This document shows positions 25,384-33,827 of a stretch of 64,000 nucleotides of DNA, one piece after another. Numbering within the stretch: the stretch's first letter is position 1; every line of letters begins with the position of its first letter. Where the stretch lies: the NCBI GenBank assembly GCA_026387665.1, contig JAPLLG010000013.1, positions 1 to 64,000 on the forward strand, given 5' to 3'. Origin of the DNA: Nitrospirota bacterium (lineage in GTDB: Bacteria; Nitrospirota; Nitrospiria; Nitrospirales; Nitrospiraceae). The position numbers and the translations under genes were made by a program. The notes beneath the pieces are model-generated. The model saw nothing but the letters and a program-made list of their open reading frames with translations, made no database searches and was not told where the DNA came from.

Positions 25384-26625
25384 CCGGTCGCACTCACCCA
25401 TCACAATATCGTAGGTCCCGAAGAGCGTGATCGCGTCGGCGATCATGTAGCCCCTGGACATATAGTCGAACGCGCCCATGTGAATGAAGGAGGGGGCGCG
25501 AATCTTCAAGCGGTAGGGTTTCCCGCCGCCTACGCTGACAATGTAAAAGCCCAGTTCGCCCTTATGCGCTTCGGTGCCGCAATAGATCTCTCCCGGAGGC
25601 GCATCGAACCCCTGGGAGAAGAGCTTGAAATGCTGGATCATCGATTCCAGATTCGTAAAGACTCGCTCTTTCGGCGGCATGGTAACGCTGGGCACCTCGG
25701 CCATGATGGGGCCGTCCTGCATCTGCTCCAGACATTGCCGGATGATCTTCACGCTTTCATAGAGTTCCTGAACGCGAATCCAGTACCGATCGTAAGTGTC
25801 GCCGTTCTTGCCGAGCGGCACGCTGAATTCGCATTTTGGGTAAGCCGAATAGGGTTCGGCCTTCCGGAGATCGTAATCGACGCCGGACCCGCGGAGCGTC
25901 GGGCCGCTGAGGCCGAAACTCACGGCATCTTCCGCCGAGATCACCGCCACGCCCTTCGTCCGCGCCACCCAAATCCGGTTCTTCTCCAGAAAGACGATGT
26001 ATTCATCGATTTTCGGCGGGAAGTAGTCCAGGAACTGTTTCAGCTTGTCGAGCAGCGACGCGGTAAAGTCCCGTTCGACGCCGCCGATGCGGTACCAGCT
26101 GGTCGTGAGCCGCGCGCCGCAGAGCTCGTCGAACCAATCCAGCAAAATTTCCCGGTCGCGGAAACAATAGAAGAAGACGGTCATGGCGCCGATGTCGAGG
26201 GCCTGGGTGCCGAGCCAGAACTGATGGCCGATGATCCGCTGCACCTCCGCCACGATCGTGCGCAAATATTCGGCGCGGTCCGGCACGGTGATGTTCATGA
26301 GCTTTTCGACCGCGCGGCAGTACGCGAAGTTGTTGTACATCGCGCAGACATAGTCGAGCCGGTCCGTATGGGGAATGAACTGGTGGTAGGTGCCGTCTTC
26401 CGCGAGCTTCTCGACGCCGCGATGGAGGAATCCCAGCACGGGGGTCGATTTAACGAGGCGCTCGCCTTCCAGCTCGAGAATGACTTTCAGCACTCCATGG
26501 GTGCTTGGATGCTGAGGCCCCATGTTGAGCAGGAGCTCTTCCGTCCGCAGGGTCGGCAGAGTCTCGCTTTCCGGATGGGCCGGATCGACCTTATAGACGG
26601 TTGTACGTTGATCTTCAAAAGCCAT
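25381..26625 (-). CDS. nuoD: Complex I subunit NuoD
   Basis: A 414-residue subunit related to the large subunit of NiFe hydrogenases; with NuoB and NuoH it forms the quinone site. Visible motifs: LLNMGPQHPSTHGVLK with the quinone-site His, HRGVEKLAEDGTYHQFIPHTDRLDY (quinone-site Tyr), and PPGEIYCGTEAHKGELGFYI. nuoC and nuoD are separate, not fused as in E. coli. The stop codon lies in a short repeated motif. Confidence 0.95.
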   Translation of the reverse strand: MAFEDQRTTVYKVDPAHPESETLPTLRTEELLLNMGPQHPSTHGVLKVILELEGERLVKSTPVLGFLHRGVEKLAEDGTYHQFIPHTDRLDYVCAMYNNFAYCRAVEKLMNITVPDRAEYLRTIVAEVQRIIGHQFWLGTQALDIGAMTVFFYCFRDREILLDWFDELCGARLTTSWYRIGGVERDFTASLLDKLKQFLDYFPPKIDEYIVFLEKNRIWVARTKGVAVISAEDAVSFGLSGPTLRGSGVDYDLRKAEPYSAYPKCEFSVPLGKNGDTYDRYWIRVQELYESVKIIRQCLEQMQDGPIMAEVPSVTMPPKERVFTNLESMIQHFKLFSQGFDAPPGEIYCGTEAHKGELGFYIVSVGGGKPYRLKIRAPSFIHMGAFDYMSRGYMIADAITLFGTYDIVMGECDR

Positions 26626-26642
26626 CGTCTATCCTACAGGGC

Positions 26643-27146
26643 CTACCGGGCCGTTTCGTCCAGGAATTCGAAGGTGTCGCGCCAGCCCTTGCCGCGCAGC
26701 GGGAAATCTTTTCGCAGCGGATAGCCTTCGGTGTAATCGTCCGGCATGAGGATCCGGCGGAGATCCGGATGGTTCCGGAAACGGATGCCCATCATGTCGT
26801 ACACCTCGCGCTCCATGAAATCCGCGCCCTTCCAGAGATCCGTCAGAGAATCCACGATGCAATCCGATTCCGGCGTCCTGGTTTTGAGGCGGATGCGCTG
26901 GCGCTTCTTGATCGAATAGAACTCATACACGACTTCGAACCGCTCGTCATCATCAGGCCAATCGACCGAACTCACATGCACGATGTAGTCAAAGTCCATG
27001 GCCGGGTCGTCATGGAGAAACTGCGCCACCTCATGGAGCCGCTCCCGCGGCACGGTCACCGCAAGCTCGCCGCGCCACTCGACGATTTTCGTCAAGCCGG
27101 TGGGGAACGCATCCTGGAGCTGGCTGATCACTTGCTGCAATGACAT
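26643..27146 (-). CDS. nuoC: Complex I subunit NuoC
   Basis: A 167-residue peripheral subunit (30-kDa family). The signature EREVYDMMGIRFRNHPDLRR and LRKDFPLRGKG are present. Spacing is ten bases from nuoB and 17 from nuoD. The normal partner of NuoD in the hydrophilic arm. Confidence 0.94.
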   Translation of the reverse strand: MSLQQVISQLQDAFPTGLTKIVEWRGELAVTVPRERLHEVAQFLHDDPAMDFDYIVHVSSVDWPDDDERFEVVYEFYSIKKRQRIRLKTRTPESDCIVDSLTDLWKGADFMEREVYDMMGIRFRNHPDLRRILMPDDYTEGYPLRKDFPLRGKGWRDTFEFLDETAR

Positions 27147-27156
27147 GGATCGAACC

Positions 27157-27684
27157 CTATACCTTATAGCCCGGCCTGACCTGCTCCGGCTGTTTCAGGA
27201 ACACGCGCTTCTGCATGATCCGCTCCTGCAATTTAAGGATGCCGTCGAAGAGCGCCTCCGGCGTCGGAGGACAGCCCGGCACATAGATATCCACCGGCAC
27301 AAAACGATCGACGCCCTGGACGACGCTGTAACTGTCGTAGATATTTCCCGACGTGGCGCAGGACCCCATCGCAATGACGTATTTCGGCTCAGGCATCTGG
27401 TCGTAAATTTTCCGGATGACTGGCGCCATTCGGCGGCAGACGGTCCCGGCCACGATCATCAAATCGGACTGCCGTGGCGAAGCCCGGAAGACGCCGGCCC
27501 CATACCGGTCCATATCGTAACGTGACGACACGGCGGCGATCATCTCGATCGCGCAACAGGCCAAACCGAATGTCATCGGCCAGAGCGAGCCCTTGCGAGC
27601 CCAATTGACAGCTTTTTCGACCGTGGTGGTCACGATGTCCGGTGTGCCGTCCTTGTCGTGTCGACCGATTTGGATCAGTCCCAT
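27157..27684 (-). CDS. nuoB: Complex I subunit NuoB (cluster N2)
   Basis: A 175-residue subunit holding terminal cluster N2. The ligands are in GLACCAIEM (two adjacent Cys), GSCATSG and VPGCPP. The ATG at 27684, overlapping the end of nuoA by ten bases, matches the family N-terminus ([13 protein letters not shown]). The frame is open upstream to 27903, but that stretch lies inside nuoA. Confidence 0.95.
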   Translation of the reverse strand: MGLIQIGRHDKDGTPDIVTTTVEKAVNWARKGSLWPMTFGLACCAIEMIAAVSSRYDMDRYGAGVFRASPRQSDLMIVAGTVCRRMAPVIRKIYDQMPEPKYVIAMGSCATSGNIYDSYSVVQGVDRFVPVDIYVPGCPPTPEALFDGILKLQERIMQKRVFLKQPEQVRPGYKV

Positions 27685-28058
27685 TCCAGGGCTCCCTTGC
27701 GCCAGGCGTAAATATAGGCGACCAAAAACAACGCGATAAAAATCAGCATTTCGATCAGTCCGATAAACCCGATCTTGGTGAACACCACCGCCCAGGGATA
27801 GAGAAAGATCACTTCGATATCGAAAATCACGAAGAGCATGGCGAAGATGTAATACCGGACCGGGAACGGCATGCGCGCATCGGAAAACGGCTCCGATCCG
27901 CACTCATAGGTGGTGAGCTTCTCCGGTTCCGGATACTTGGGTTGGACCAAATAACTGAGCAGTAGCGTGACCACGCCGAACGCCAGCGCCACGAAAATAA
28001 ACAGCAGAATCGGAAAGTATCGGGTTAGGTACTCAAGGAGTAACTCGAAACCGCTCAT
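27675..28058 (-). CDS. nuoA: Complex I subunit NuoA, first gene of the operon
   Basis: A 127-residue membrane subunit with three helices. The family motif [20 protein letters not shown] contains the Cys loop, and [11 protein letters not shown] carries conserved acidic residues. It opens a 12-gene minus-strand operon. Upstream is a 535-base region without a clear gene, which should hold the operon promoter; I could not identify a convincing -35/-10 pair. Confidence 0.94.
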   Translation of the reverse strand: MSGFELLLEYLTRYFPILLFIFVALAFGVVTLLLSYLVQPKYPEPEKLTTYECGSEPFSDARMPFPVRYYIFAMLFVIFDIEVIFLYPWAVVFTKIGFIGLIEMLIFIALFLVAYIYAWRKGALEWD

Positions 28059-28593
28059 AGGGCTGACCTTTCAACACCTTGCGTACAAATGAGAGCGGGA
28101 TCTTAGACTCTGGATTGCGGGGATAGCAAGCGTCCAAAGGACCTATAGCCGAGACCCGAAAGTCCTAGGCACGGCGGCCTTGCGCGTGGCATCCCTCAAA
28201 AAGCAGGAGCCGGCCATCCGGCAGAAGACGCGCTACGAAGATTTTTTGGCTTTGTTCGGCGGAGTGGGCGCCATGCGACCTGATGGCATACGCAGATGGG
28301 AAGGAGGCACCTGGTCGACTTGATCCCATTCAGGCTCCAAGGACGAAAAGGCCTTGGCCTTCTTCCGGCGGTGAATCTGGGTCTCAATACGAGGAGGAGT
28401 CTGGCGTGGGGCCTTGTCGACGGAGGGTCTGTCAGGAGCCATGGACGTTCCCGATCTGTGAGCAATCGATCTTCACACACCTTAGCATCGGGTGAATTGG
28501 CGGGTCAACGAGGCAAAGCCTCAATATTCTTGACAATACAGGGCTACTTGCTATGGTTTGAGAGCACTCCTTGTCTTACGGAAGGGCACCCCC
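28059..28593. other. Intergenic region between nuoA and the 28594 gene
   Basis: No gene is well supported. A minus-strand frame at 28233-28442 (69 codons, Pro/Lys/Arg-rich, ending NKAKKSS) has some low-complexity protein character but no ribosome binding site. The region must hold the two divergent promoters for nuoA and the plus-strand gene at 28594. Confidence 0.4.
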
Positions 28594-29673
28594 ATGGCTC
28601 ACTATTCAATGAAATATGTCGTTTCGTCCATCGCCTGGACCCTGGCCCTGCCGCTCTGTTCTTTGGCCGGGACAGCAGACACTCTCAATGCGATCCGGTC
28701 CGGAGAGCAGGCCCTGGCCTATTCGTCCGGCGCCATCCAGCGATCGACTCCCCAAGATGGGTTCGTGAACGTGATTACCGGCGACAATCAGACCACCGGA
28801 GATCACATGATCCTGGGCAGCCTGGATATCCTGTATCTTCGACTGGTGAATCCCAGCGCGGCGGCGCCGGGAGATCTCTTCACGATCTACAAGCGAACGC
28901 ACAAAGTCTTCCATCCGACTACTGGTCAATATCTGGGCCATTTGGTTAACCGGCTTGCTGTGGTCCAAGTGACCCAGACTGACAAGGACCTGACCACCGC
29001 TCAGATTGTCCGGGCCTACGCAACGGTATCGCCGGGCGACCCGGTAATGAAGCTCGTCCTCCCGATTCACGAAGGAACGGTCGGCAGCCAGCCCTCCGCC
29101 AGTGATGTGGAGGGACGGATCGTGGAGCTTCAGTCCGACATGGGCACCATGAACCTCGTGGCACAGGGGAATGTCGTCTATCTGGACCGGGGACGGGAAG
29201 ATGGAATCAGGGCAGGGGATCGCCTGGACGTCATCCGGTCAGGAGGGAACCTGCCCCAACGGGTCGTGGGAGAAATAAAGGTCCTGTCCTTGGAGGACCA
29301 AACTGCCACGGCGCTGATCACCAAATCGACGTCCCGCATTCTCAAGGGCGATCGTTTCCGCACGAAAACTCATGTGTCTCCCATCGCGCCGATCTCTCGA
29401 TCTCCCAAACGATCCCCTGGTGTCATGCTTGCGCCGACGGCCAAGTCGATCGAGCAGGACGATACAGACTACCGCCTATCCCTCCTCAGTCCTGGGAAAC
29501 GCAGCGCTTCGATCACGGCAGTGGACGTAACGAGCCAGGCAGCTCCAACGGATCAGTCCACAGTGGACCCATTATCTGTCCCTGCAACATCGGTCCAGGA
29601 CGCGATTCCTCCATCAGTCGGCCAAGGCGACTCGGATCAAAGCCCCGAGGTTCCGGCCGTCCCTCTCCCGTAA
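28594..29673 (+). CDS. Exported protein with repeated beta-rich modules
   Basis: The ATG at 28594 opens a signal peptide (WTLALPLCSLAGTAD). Two related modules follow, at about residues 70-150 and 180-255. The first has DLFTIYKRTHKVFHPTTGQY and later SPGDPVMKLV; the second has YLDRGREDGIRAGDRLDVIR, RVVGEIKVLSLEDQTATALI and ILKGDRFR. Similar modules occur in LysM or flagellar-assembly-T-like cell-envelope proteins. The remainder is a Ser/Pro-rich disordered tail. Function is unknown; a cell-envelope role is likely. A strong terminator follows. Confidence 0.7.
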   Translation: MAHYSMKYVVSSIAWTLALPLCSLAGTADTLNAIRSGEQALAYSSGAIQRSTPQDGFVNVITGDNQTTGDHMILGSLDILYLRLVNPSAAAPGDLFTIYKRTHKVFHPTTGQYLGHLVNRLAVVQVTQTDKDLTTAQIVRAYATVSPGDPVMKLVLPIHEGTVGSQPSASDVEGRIVELQSDMGTMNLVAQGNVVYLDRGREDGIRAGDRLDVIRSGGNLPQRVVGEIKVLSLEDQTATALITKSTSRILKGDRFRTKTHVSPIAPISRSPKRSPGVMLAPTAKSIEQDDTDYRLSLLSPGKRSASITAVDVTSQAAPTDQSTVDPLSVPATSVQDAIPPSVGQGDSDQSPEVPAVPLP

Positions 29674-29691
29674 ACTCACAGAACATCGTGC

Positions 29692-29728
29692 GGAGGGCTG
29701 ACGTGATCGCGTCAGCCCTCCTTTCTCT
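29692..29728 (+). terminator. Rho-independent terminator
   Basis: A perfect 12-base stem (GGAGGGCTGACG / CGTCAGCCCTCC, loop TGATCG) followed by TTTCTCTCT. It lies 18 bases after the stop of the 28594 gene. Confidence 0.9.
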
Positions 29729-29767
29729 CTCGTTGTTCCCACTTTTCTACTGCTGCTACAATGCCGC

Positions 29768-32089
29768 ATGATTTCGACCCAAGCCCCTCCCCGCACGGAG
29801 CCTGAGGCTCTGTTCGCAGACGTCATTGTCCCGCGACATCTGGCAGGCCCCTTCACCTATATCGTACCCCTGTCGCTCAAGCCGACGCTGCGCATCGGCC
29901 ATCGCGTGCTTGTGCCCTTCGGGCGAACCATGCTCCAAGGAGCGGTCGTCGCTCTTTCCCCTCTGCTGCCTTATGGCCTGAACCCGGCGCGCCTCAAAGA
30001 AATTCACTCGTTGCTCCCGGAAGGGACCGCAACCGATGTGCCGCCCAACCTGTTCCAACTCTCACAGCAGGTGGCCGAGCAATATGTCGCGCCATGGGGG
30101 CAATGTCTCAGGCTGATACTGCCTCCAACCGCCAAGCCACAGAAGCCGATCAGCCACTACCAGCTAACAGAGCAAGGGAGGGCCGCAGTTGCAGCACGAA
30201 AACCCTGCTCGGTGAAGGAACGGGCTCTGCTCGTCAAGCTGAGCAAAACACCATCGGGACTTCGCAAGTCCTCCCGCCGCTCCGGCCTTGCCGACTTATT
30301 GCAAGATTTCACGGTTCGTGGATGGGTGCGGGAAATTCAGGATCTGCCCGCTGCTTCGACAACGCCGCTCGCCCAACCGTCCACACAATTGAGCCTGGCT
30401 CATGCCGACCACGCTGCGCCGCTCCTTCACGATCCAGCCCTCTCGTGGGCTGAGCCGCTCTTTGACACATTGAAAAATCCTGGCCCCTCCCGGGTTCTGG
30501 TACAGGCTCCCTGGGCCGATCGATTGAGGCTGTTACAGCAGACTATTCGCCTGATACTCGATCGTGGGCAAACGATCCTCATTCTCGTGGGTGAAGCAGA
30601 GCGGGCCCAATGGGTGGCAGACTTGCTCCGTGATAATGAACGGAACATTGCCCCGGCCTGCGTCCATAGCGGACTGTCGGACCAGGCAAAAGCCGAGCTC
30701 TGGGATCAGATCCATCGGCAGGTCGTTCGAGTGGTCGTGGGAACCAGATCGGCCATCTTTCTCCCATTGACTGCTATCGGGGCAATTTGGGTCGAGGGAG
30801 AAGAAGATGCAGCGCTCAAAGAAGCGCAGGAACCCCGCTACCATGCAAGGGACGTGGCTTGGTTGAGGGCGCAGACTGAGCGAACGGTGCTGATCCTGAG
30901 TTCTTCCCATCCTTCCCTCGAAACCAGGGCGGCCGTGAAACAAGGCGGAGTCATCATCCTCAAGTCCGTACCGTCCAATGCGCGGCCTGCCATACAAGTC
31001 GTGGATCTCCGCAAGCAGGGATACGGCACGGTGCTGAGCCAGCCGCTCCTTCGGGCCATCCAACAGACGATCAGCCGCAAGGCCGGCGTCCTCCTGTTTC
31101 TCAACCGGAAGGGTTATGCCGGCGCCCTCGTCTGTCGCGACTGCGGCCAGGTGCCCCGCTGTCCCGCCTGCCGCGTGGCGCTGATGTATTCTCGACAGGC
31201 GGATCGTCTGCTCTGCTCCTATTGCGGAGGCAGATCGTCCATCCCGGAAACCTGTCATTCCTGCTCCGGCCCCCGCATGCAATTGATCGGAGAGGGCACA
31301 GAGCGGGTCGAAGAGGATGCCAAGCGATTGTTTCCCCACGCAGCCGTGATCCGGCTCGATGGAGATACCATGAAGAAGCCGGCAGAGGCCGAGGCTCTCT
31401 GGCGAAAGATCGACCGGGGGGAATGGGATATCATCGTCGGCACACAATTGCTCTTACGGCGCGGACCGCTTCCGGCCATGGGCCTCGTCGGGATGGTGCA
31501 GGCGGACGCAGGCCTCAGCGTGCCGGATTTCCGATCAGCCGAACGCACCTATCACACATTGCTCGATGCCGTAGCGCTCGCCGGTCCGGCAGGGGCTGGA
31601 GGCCAGGTCATCATGCAAACCTCTCTGACCTCGCACCATGCGATTCAGGCCGTGGCACAGGATGACGAATCCCTCTTCCTCTCGGAGGAACTATCCCATC
31701 GCGCAGCGTTGGGCTATCCGCCCTCGGTCCATCTGATCGCCCTCCTCGTCTCGGGGACCGATGGAAACATGGTGCGCGACGCGGCCACAGCCTGGGTGGC
31801 TCGACTCACCGCCTACGCAACACCCTCCGTAGCAGGACAAGCGGCCAGGGCAAAGACCCGTCCGATGGCTCCATTGATGGGTAGACCAGGCCCTCTCACA
31901 ATTCTCGGCCCAGTCCCCTCTCCCGTGGCAAAACTCCGGAGCCGCTATCGGTGGCAAATTCTCGTGAAATCGCTCGAACGGGAAACGGGGCTCGCGGCGG
32001 TGCGAACCACGGTCAAGGACATGGAACGAACCCACCATCGCCGGTCCATTAAGTTCGATGTCGACGTCGATCCGATCGAGATGTGGTAG
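29768..32089 (+). CDS. priA: PriA-like replication restart protein without ATPase motifs
   Basis: A 773-residue PriA. The N-terminal 3'-DNA-binding domain is recognisable (VIVPRHLAGPFTYIVP, GHRVLVPFGRTMLQG). All zinc-binding Cys are present at about residues 455-500 (CRDCGQVPRCPAC, CSYCGG, CHSCSG). The helicase motifs are changed. The Walker A site reads RVLVQAPWADRL instead of GxTGSGKT. DEEH reads GEED. The arginine-finger motif GRAGR reads ALAGPAGAG. It probably cannot hydrolyse ATP but may still recognise forks and load the primosome. Loss of these motifs is also known in actinobacterial PriA. Confidence 0.9.
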   Translation: MISTQAPPRTEPEALFADVIVPRHLAGPFTYIVPLSLKPTLRIGHRVLVPFGRTMLQGAVVALSPLLPYGLNPARLKEIHSLLPEGTATDVPPNLFQLSQQVAEQYVAPWGQCLRLILPPTAKPQKPISHYQLTEQGRAAVAARKPCSVKERALLVKLSKTPSGLRKSSRRSGLADLLQDFTVRGWVREIQDLPAASTTPLAQPSTQLSLAHADHAAPLLHDPALSWAEPLFDTLKNPGPSRVLVQAPWADRLRLLQQTIRLILDRGQTILILVGEAERAQWVADLLRDNERNIAPACVHSGLSDQAKAELWDQIHRQVVRVVVGTRSAIFLPLTAIGAIWVEGEEDAALKEAQEPRYHARDVAWLRAQTERTVLILSSSHPSLETRAAVKQGGVIILKSVPSNARPAIQVVDLRKQGYGTVLSQPLLRAIQQTISRKAGVLLFLNRKGYAGALVCRDCGQVPRCPACRVALMYSRQADRLLCSYCGGRSSIPETCHSCSGPRMQLIGEGTERVEEDAKRLFPHAAVIRLDGDTMKKPAEAEALWRKIDRGEWDIIVGTQLLLRRGPLPAMGLVGMVQADAGLSVPDFRSAERTYHTLLDAVALAGPAGAGGQVIMQTSLTSHHAIQAVAQDDESLFLSEELSHRAALGYPPSVHLIALLVSGTDGNMVRDAATAWVARLTAYATPSVAGQAARAKTRPMAPLMGRPGPLTILGPVPSPVAKLRSRYRWQILVKSLERETGLAAVRTTVKDMERTHHRRSIKFDVDVDPIEMW

Positions 32090-32092
32090 CAA

Positions 32093-32611
32093 CTATCGAT
32101 TCTTGCGGGAACGCCTCGATTGAGGCGCAGGCAGAGGGTTGCCTGGCGCTTCCGATGAAGGAGCGAGACTTGGCTGACTGGCTCGTTTAAAGAGCCCGTA
32201 GGCAAACGTGATCCAAAAGACCGCCGAAAAAATTCCCGTCAGAACGGCTGAAAGGATCGCCCCCATCTGTTCGTCAGTCGGCTCCGCCGTGATCGAGCGA
32301 ACCTGCACCATCGTCATGATCGGCCAAGCCAAACTCTCCAGGCCCAGCAGCAGAGTGGCCCAGGCCCAGACCAGTCCGATCGTGCGCCCTTGCCAGAGCA
32401 GCAGTCCTGCTGCGGCCCCTGCAACGAGTACGATTCCCCAGGGTGAAAACGAGTCCCAGGCCAGCCAGGCACCTGCTGCCACGACGAGACTGCCCAATAC
32501 AGCATTGAGTTGAGGGTTCCACCAACCGGTAACCATACTGAACGTTCCTCTCCGTGGACGAGGGGCCAGTGTGAATTCTGACGGCGTGGTTGTCAATGGA
32601 GGGTGAGGCAA
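32093..32611 (-). CDS. Small multi-pass membrane protein
   Basis: A 172-residue protein with about four hydrophobic segments, for example LVVAAGAWLAWDSF, IVLVAGAAAGLLLW, VWAWATLLLGLESLAW and VFWITFAYGLF. The C-terminus is basic and Pro/Ser-rich (RRSRKNR). A start at an internal Met (residue 26, MVTGWWNPQL) is also possible and would begin closer to the first helix. Convergent with priA (three-base gap). Family not recognised. Confidence 0.6.
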   Translation of the reverse strand: MPHPPLTTTPSEFTLAPRPRRGTFSMVTGWWNPQLNAVLGSLVVAAGAWLAWDSFSPWGIVLVAGAAAGLLLWQGRTIGLVWAWATLLLGLESLAWPIMTMVQVRSITAEPTDEQMGAILSAVLTGIFSAVFWITFAYGLFKRASQPSLAPSSEAPGNPLPAPQSRRSRKNR

Positions 32612-32623
32612 AAGGAAACAGGG

Positions 32624-32995
32624 CTAGGTCGGTAATTCTGCGTGGACTGCGTCGAGGAGCGCCTTCATCTCAAACGGTTTCTGCAGCGTGCGGTGGGCGC
32701 CTAGCATTTTGGCCACGTCCAGAAAATTGAGCGTGCCAACCATCTCGCTGCCGCCGGTGATCGCGATGACTTTCACATCTGGGAATTCCCGTCGCAGCCT
32801 GGAGGTAGTCTCCAGACCGTCCTGATCGGGCATGAGAATGTCCATAATGATAAGGTCGGCCGGGGCCCGCCGACATTGCAGAATGGCTTCCTTCCCGTCA
32901 CGCGCTTCCGCAACCTGATAGCCCGCCTGCTCCAATGTTTCTCGGATCAAGCGGCGGATCTGGTCTTCGTCATCGACAACAAGAATAGATGGCAT
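32624..32995 (-). CDS. Single-domain response regulator (CheY-like)
   Basis: A 123-residue receiver domain only: acidic pair in LVVDDEDQ, phosphorylation site Asp in IIMDILMPDQDG, Thr in IAITGG and Lys in LQKPFE. With no output domain it must act by protein contact or in a phosphorelay. It lies near a PAS histidine kinase and a LuxR-type regulator, which are plausible partners. Confidence 0.9.
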   Translation of the reverse strand: MPSILVVDDEDQIRRLIRETLEQAGYQVAEARDGKEAILQCRRAPADLIIMDILMPDQDGLETTSRLRREFPDVKVIAITGGSEMVGTLNFLDVAKMLGAHRTLQKPFEMKALLDAVHAELPT

Positions 32996-33170
32996 CGTCC
33001 TCGTGGCTTCGGTGAATGACTCCGTGCCTCAAATCCCTGCACGCTGAATCTTCTAGGTAATATTTATGACTGTACCATCTCCCTGGCGAGCAGGCAAACA
33101 AACAATGCATTTTCGTCAATAGCCACGGCCCTCTTGCTATCGCGCACAGACGCTGATGCGGACGATGCCA

Positions 33171-33827
33171 TCAGGTCTGACGTTTGACGAAGAGAGCGGC
33201 GGCTTGCGACCGTCGCGAGATGTGCAGTTTCTGAAACATGTTAGCAAGATAGTTCTTCACCGTCTTGTCGCTGAGCTTCATCGTGGTGGCGATTTCCTTA
33301 TTGGTCAATCCTTCCGCCACCAACGCCAAGACCCGTTCCTCCTGAGGGGACAGGGATTGCCCTCGCGCCAGGCCGCCCTGTTCCGGCCCGGCCTTAATCC
33401 AATTCCTCGCCTGTTGGGTGAGGGCCGGGTTCAAAATCGACTGACCATTGGACACGGTGCGAATCGATCGAATGAGCAGGCTCGAATCGATATCCTTGAG
33501 GACATAGCCGTGCGCGCCGGCCAGCACCGCCGCCAGGACGGATTCCTCATCGGCATAGGAGGTGAGAAAGATGATACGTGTTGCAGGATGATTGGCGAGA
33601 ATCGTGCGGCAGGCTTCGACCCCGGAGCCATCCGGGAGCCGGACATCCATCAGGACGATATCCGGACGGAAACGCTTGGCCGCTCGCACTGCGGCGGCTT
33701 TGGACCCTGCCTCGCCGACGACGGTAATGCCGTGGTGGTTGTGCAAGACGGTCCGAAGGCCGACACGAACCACTTCATGGTCATCGACCAAGAGCAGACG
33801 AACCGGCTTGGCCTTAGCGGCGGACAT
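33171..33827 (-). CDS. NarL/LuxR-family response regulator
   Basis: A 218-residue two-domain regulator. The receiver has LLVDDHEVVRVGLR and the phospho-accepting Asp in VLMDVRLPDGSG. The DNA-binding domain is a LuxR helix-turn-helix, LSPQEERVLALVAEGLTNKE, ending in the recognition helix around KTVKNYLANMFQKL. Its start overlaps the kinase gene stop by 14 bases, so the pair is translationally coupled. Confidence 0.93.
   Translation of the reverse strand: MSAAKAKPVRLLLVDDHEVVRVGLRTVLHNHHGITVVGEAGSKAAAVRAAKRFRPDIVLMDVRLPDGSGVEACRTILANHPATRIIFLTSYADEESVLAAVLAGAHGYVLKDIDSSLLIRSIRTVSNGQSILNPALTQQARNWIKAGPEQGGLARGQSLSPQEERVLALVAEGLTNKEIATTMKLSDKTVKNYLANMFQKLHISRRSQAAALFVKRQT

Noticed and set aside
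25321-26724. 467-codon plus-strand frame opposite nuoD
   Set aside because: Antisense shadow of nuoD; low-complexity His/Arg/Glu composition.
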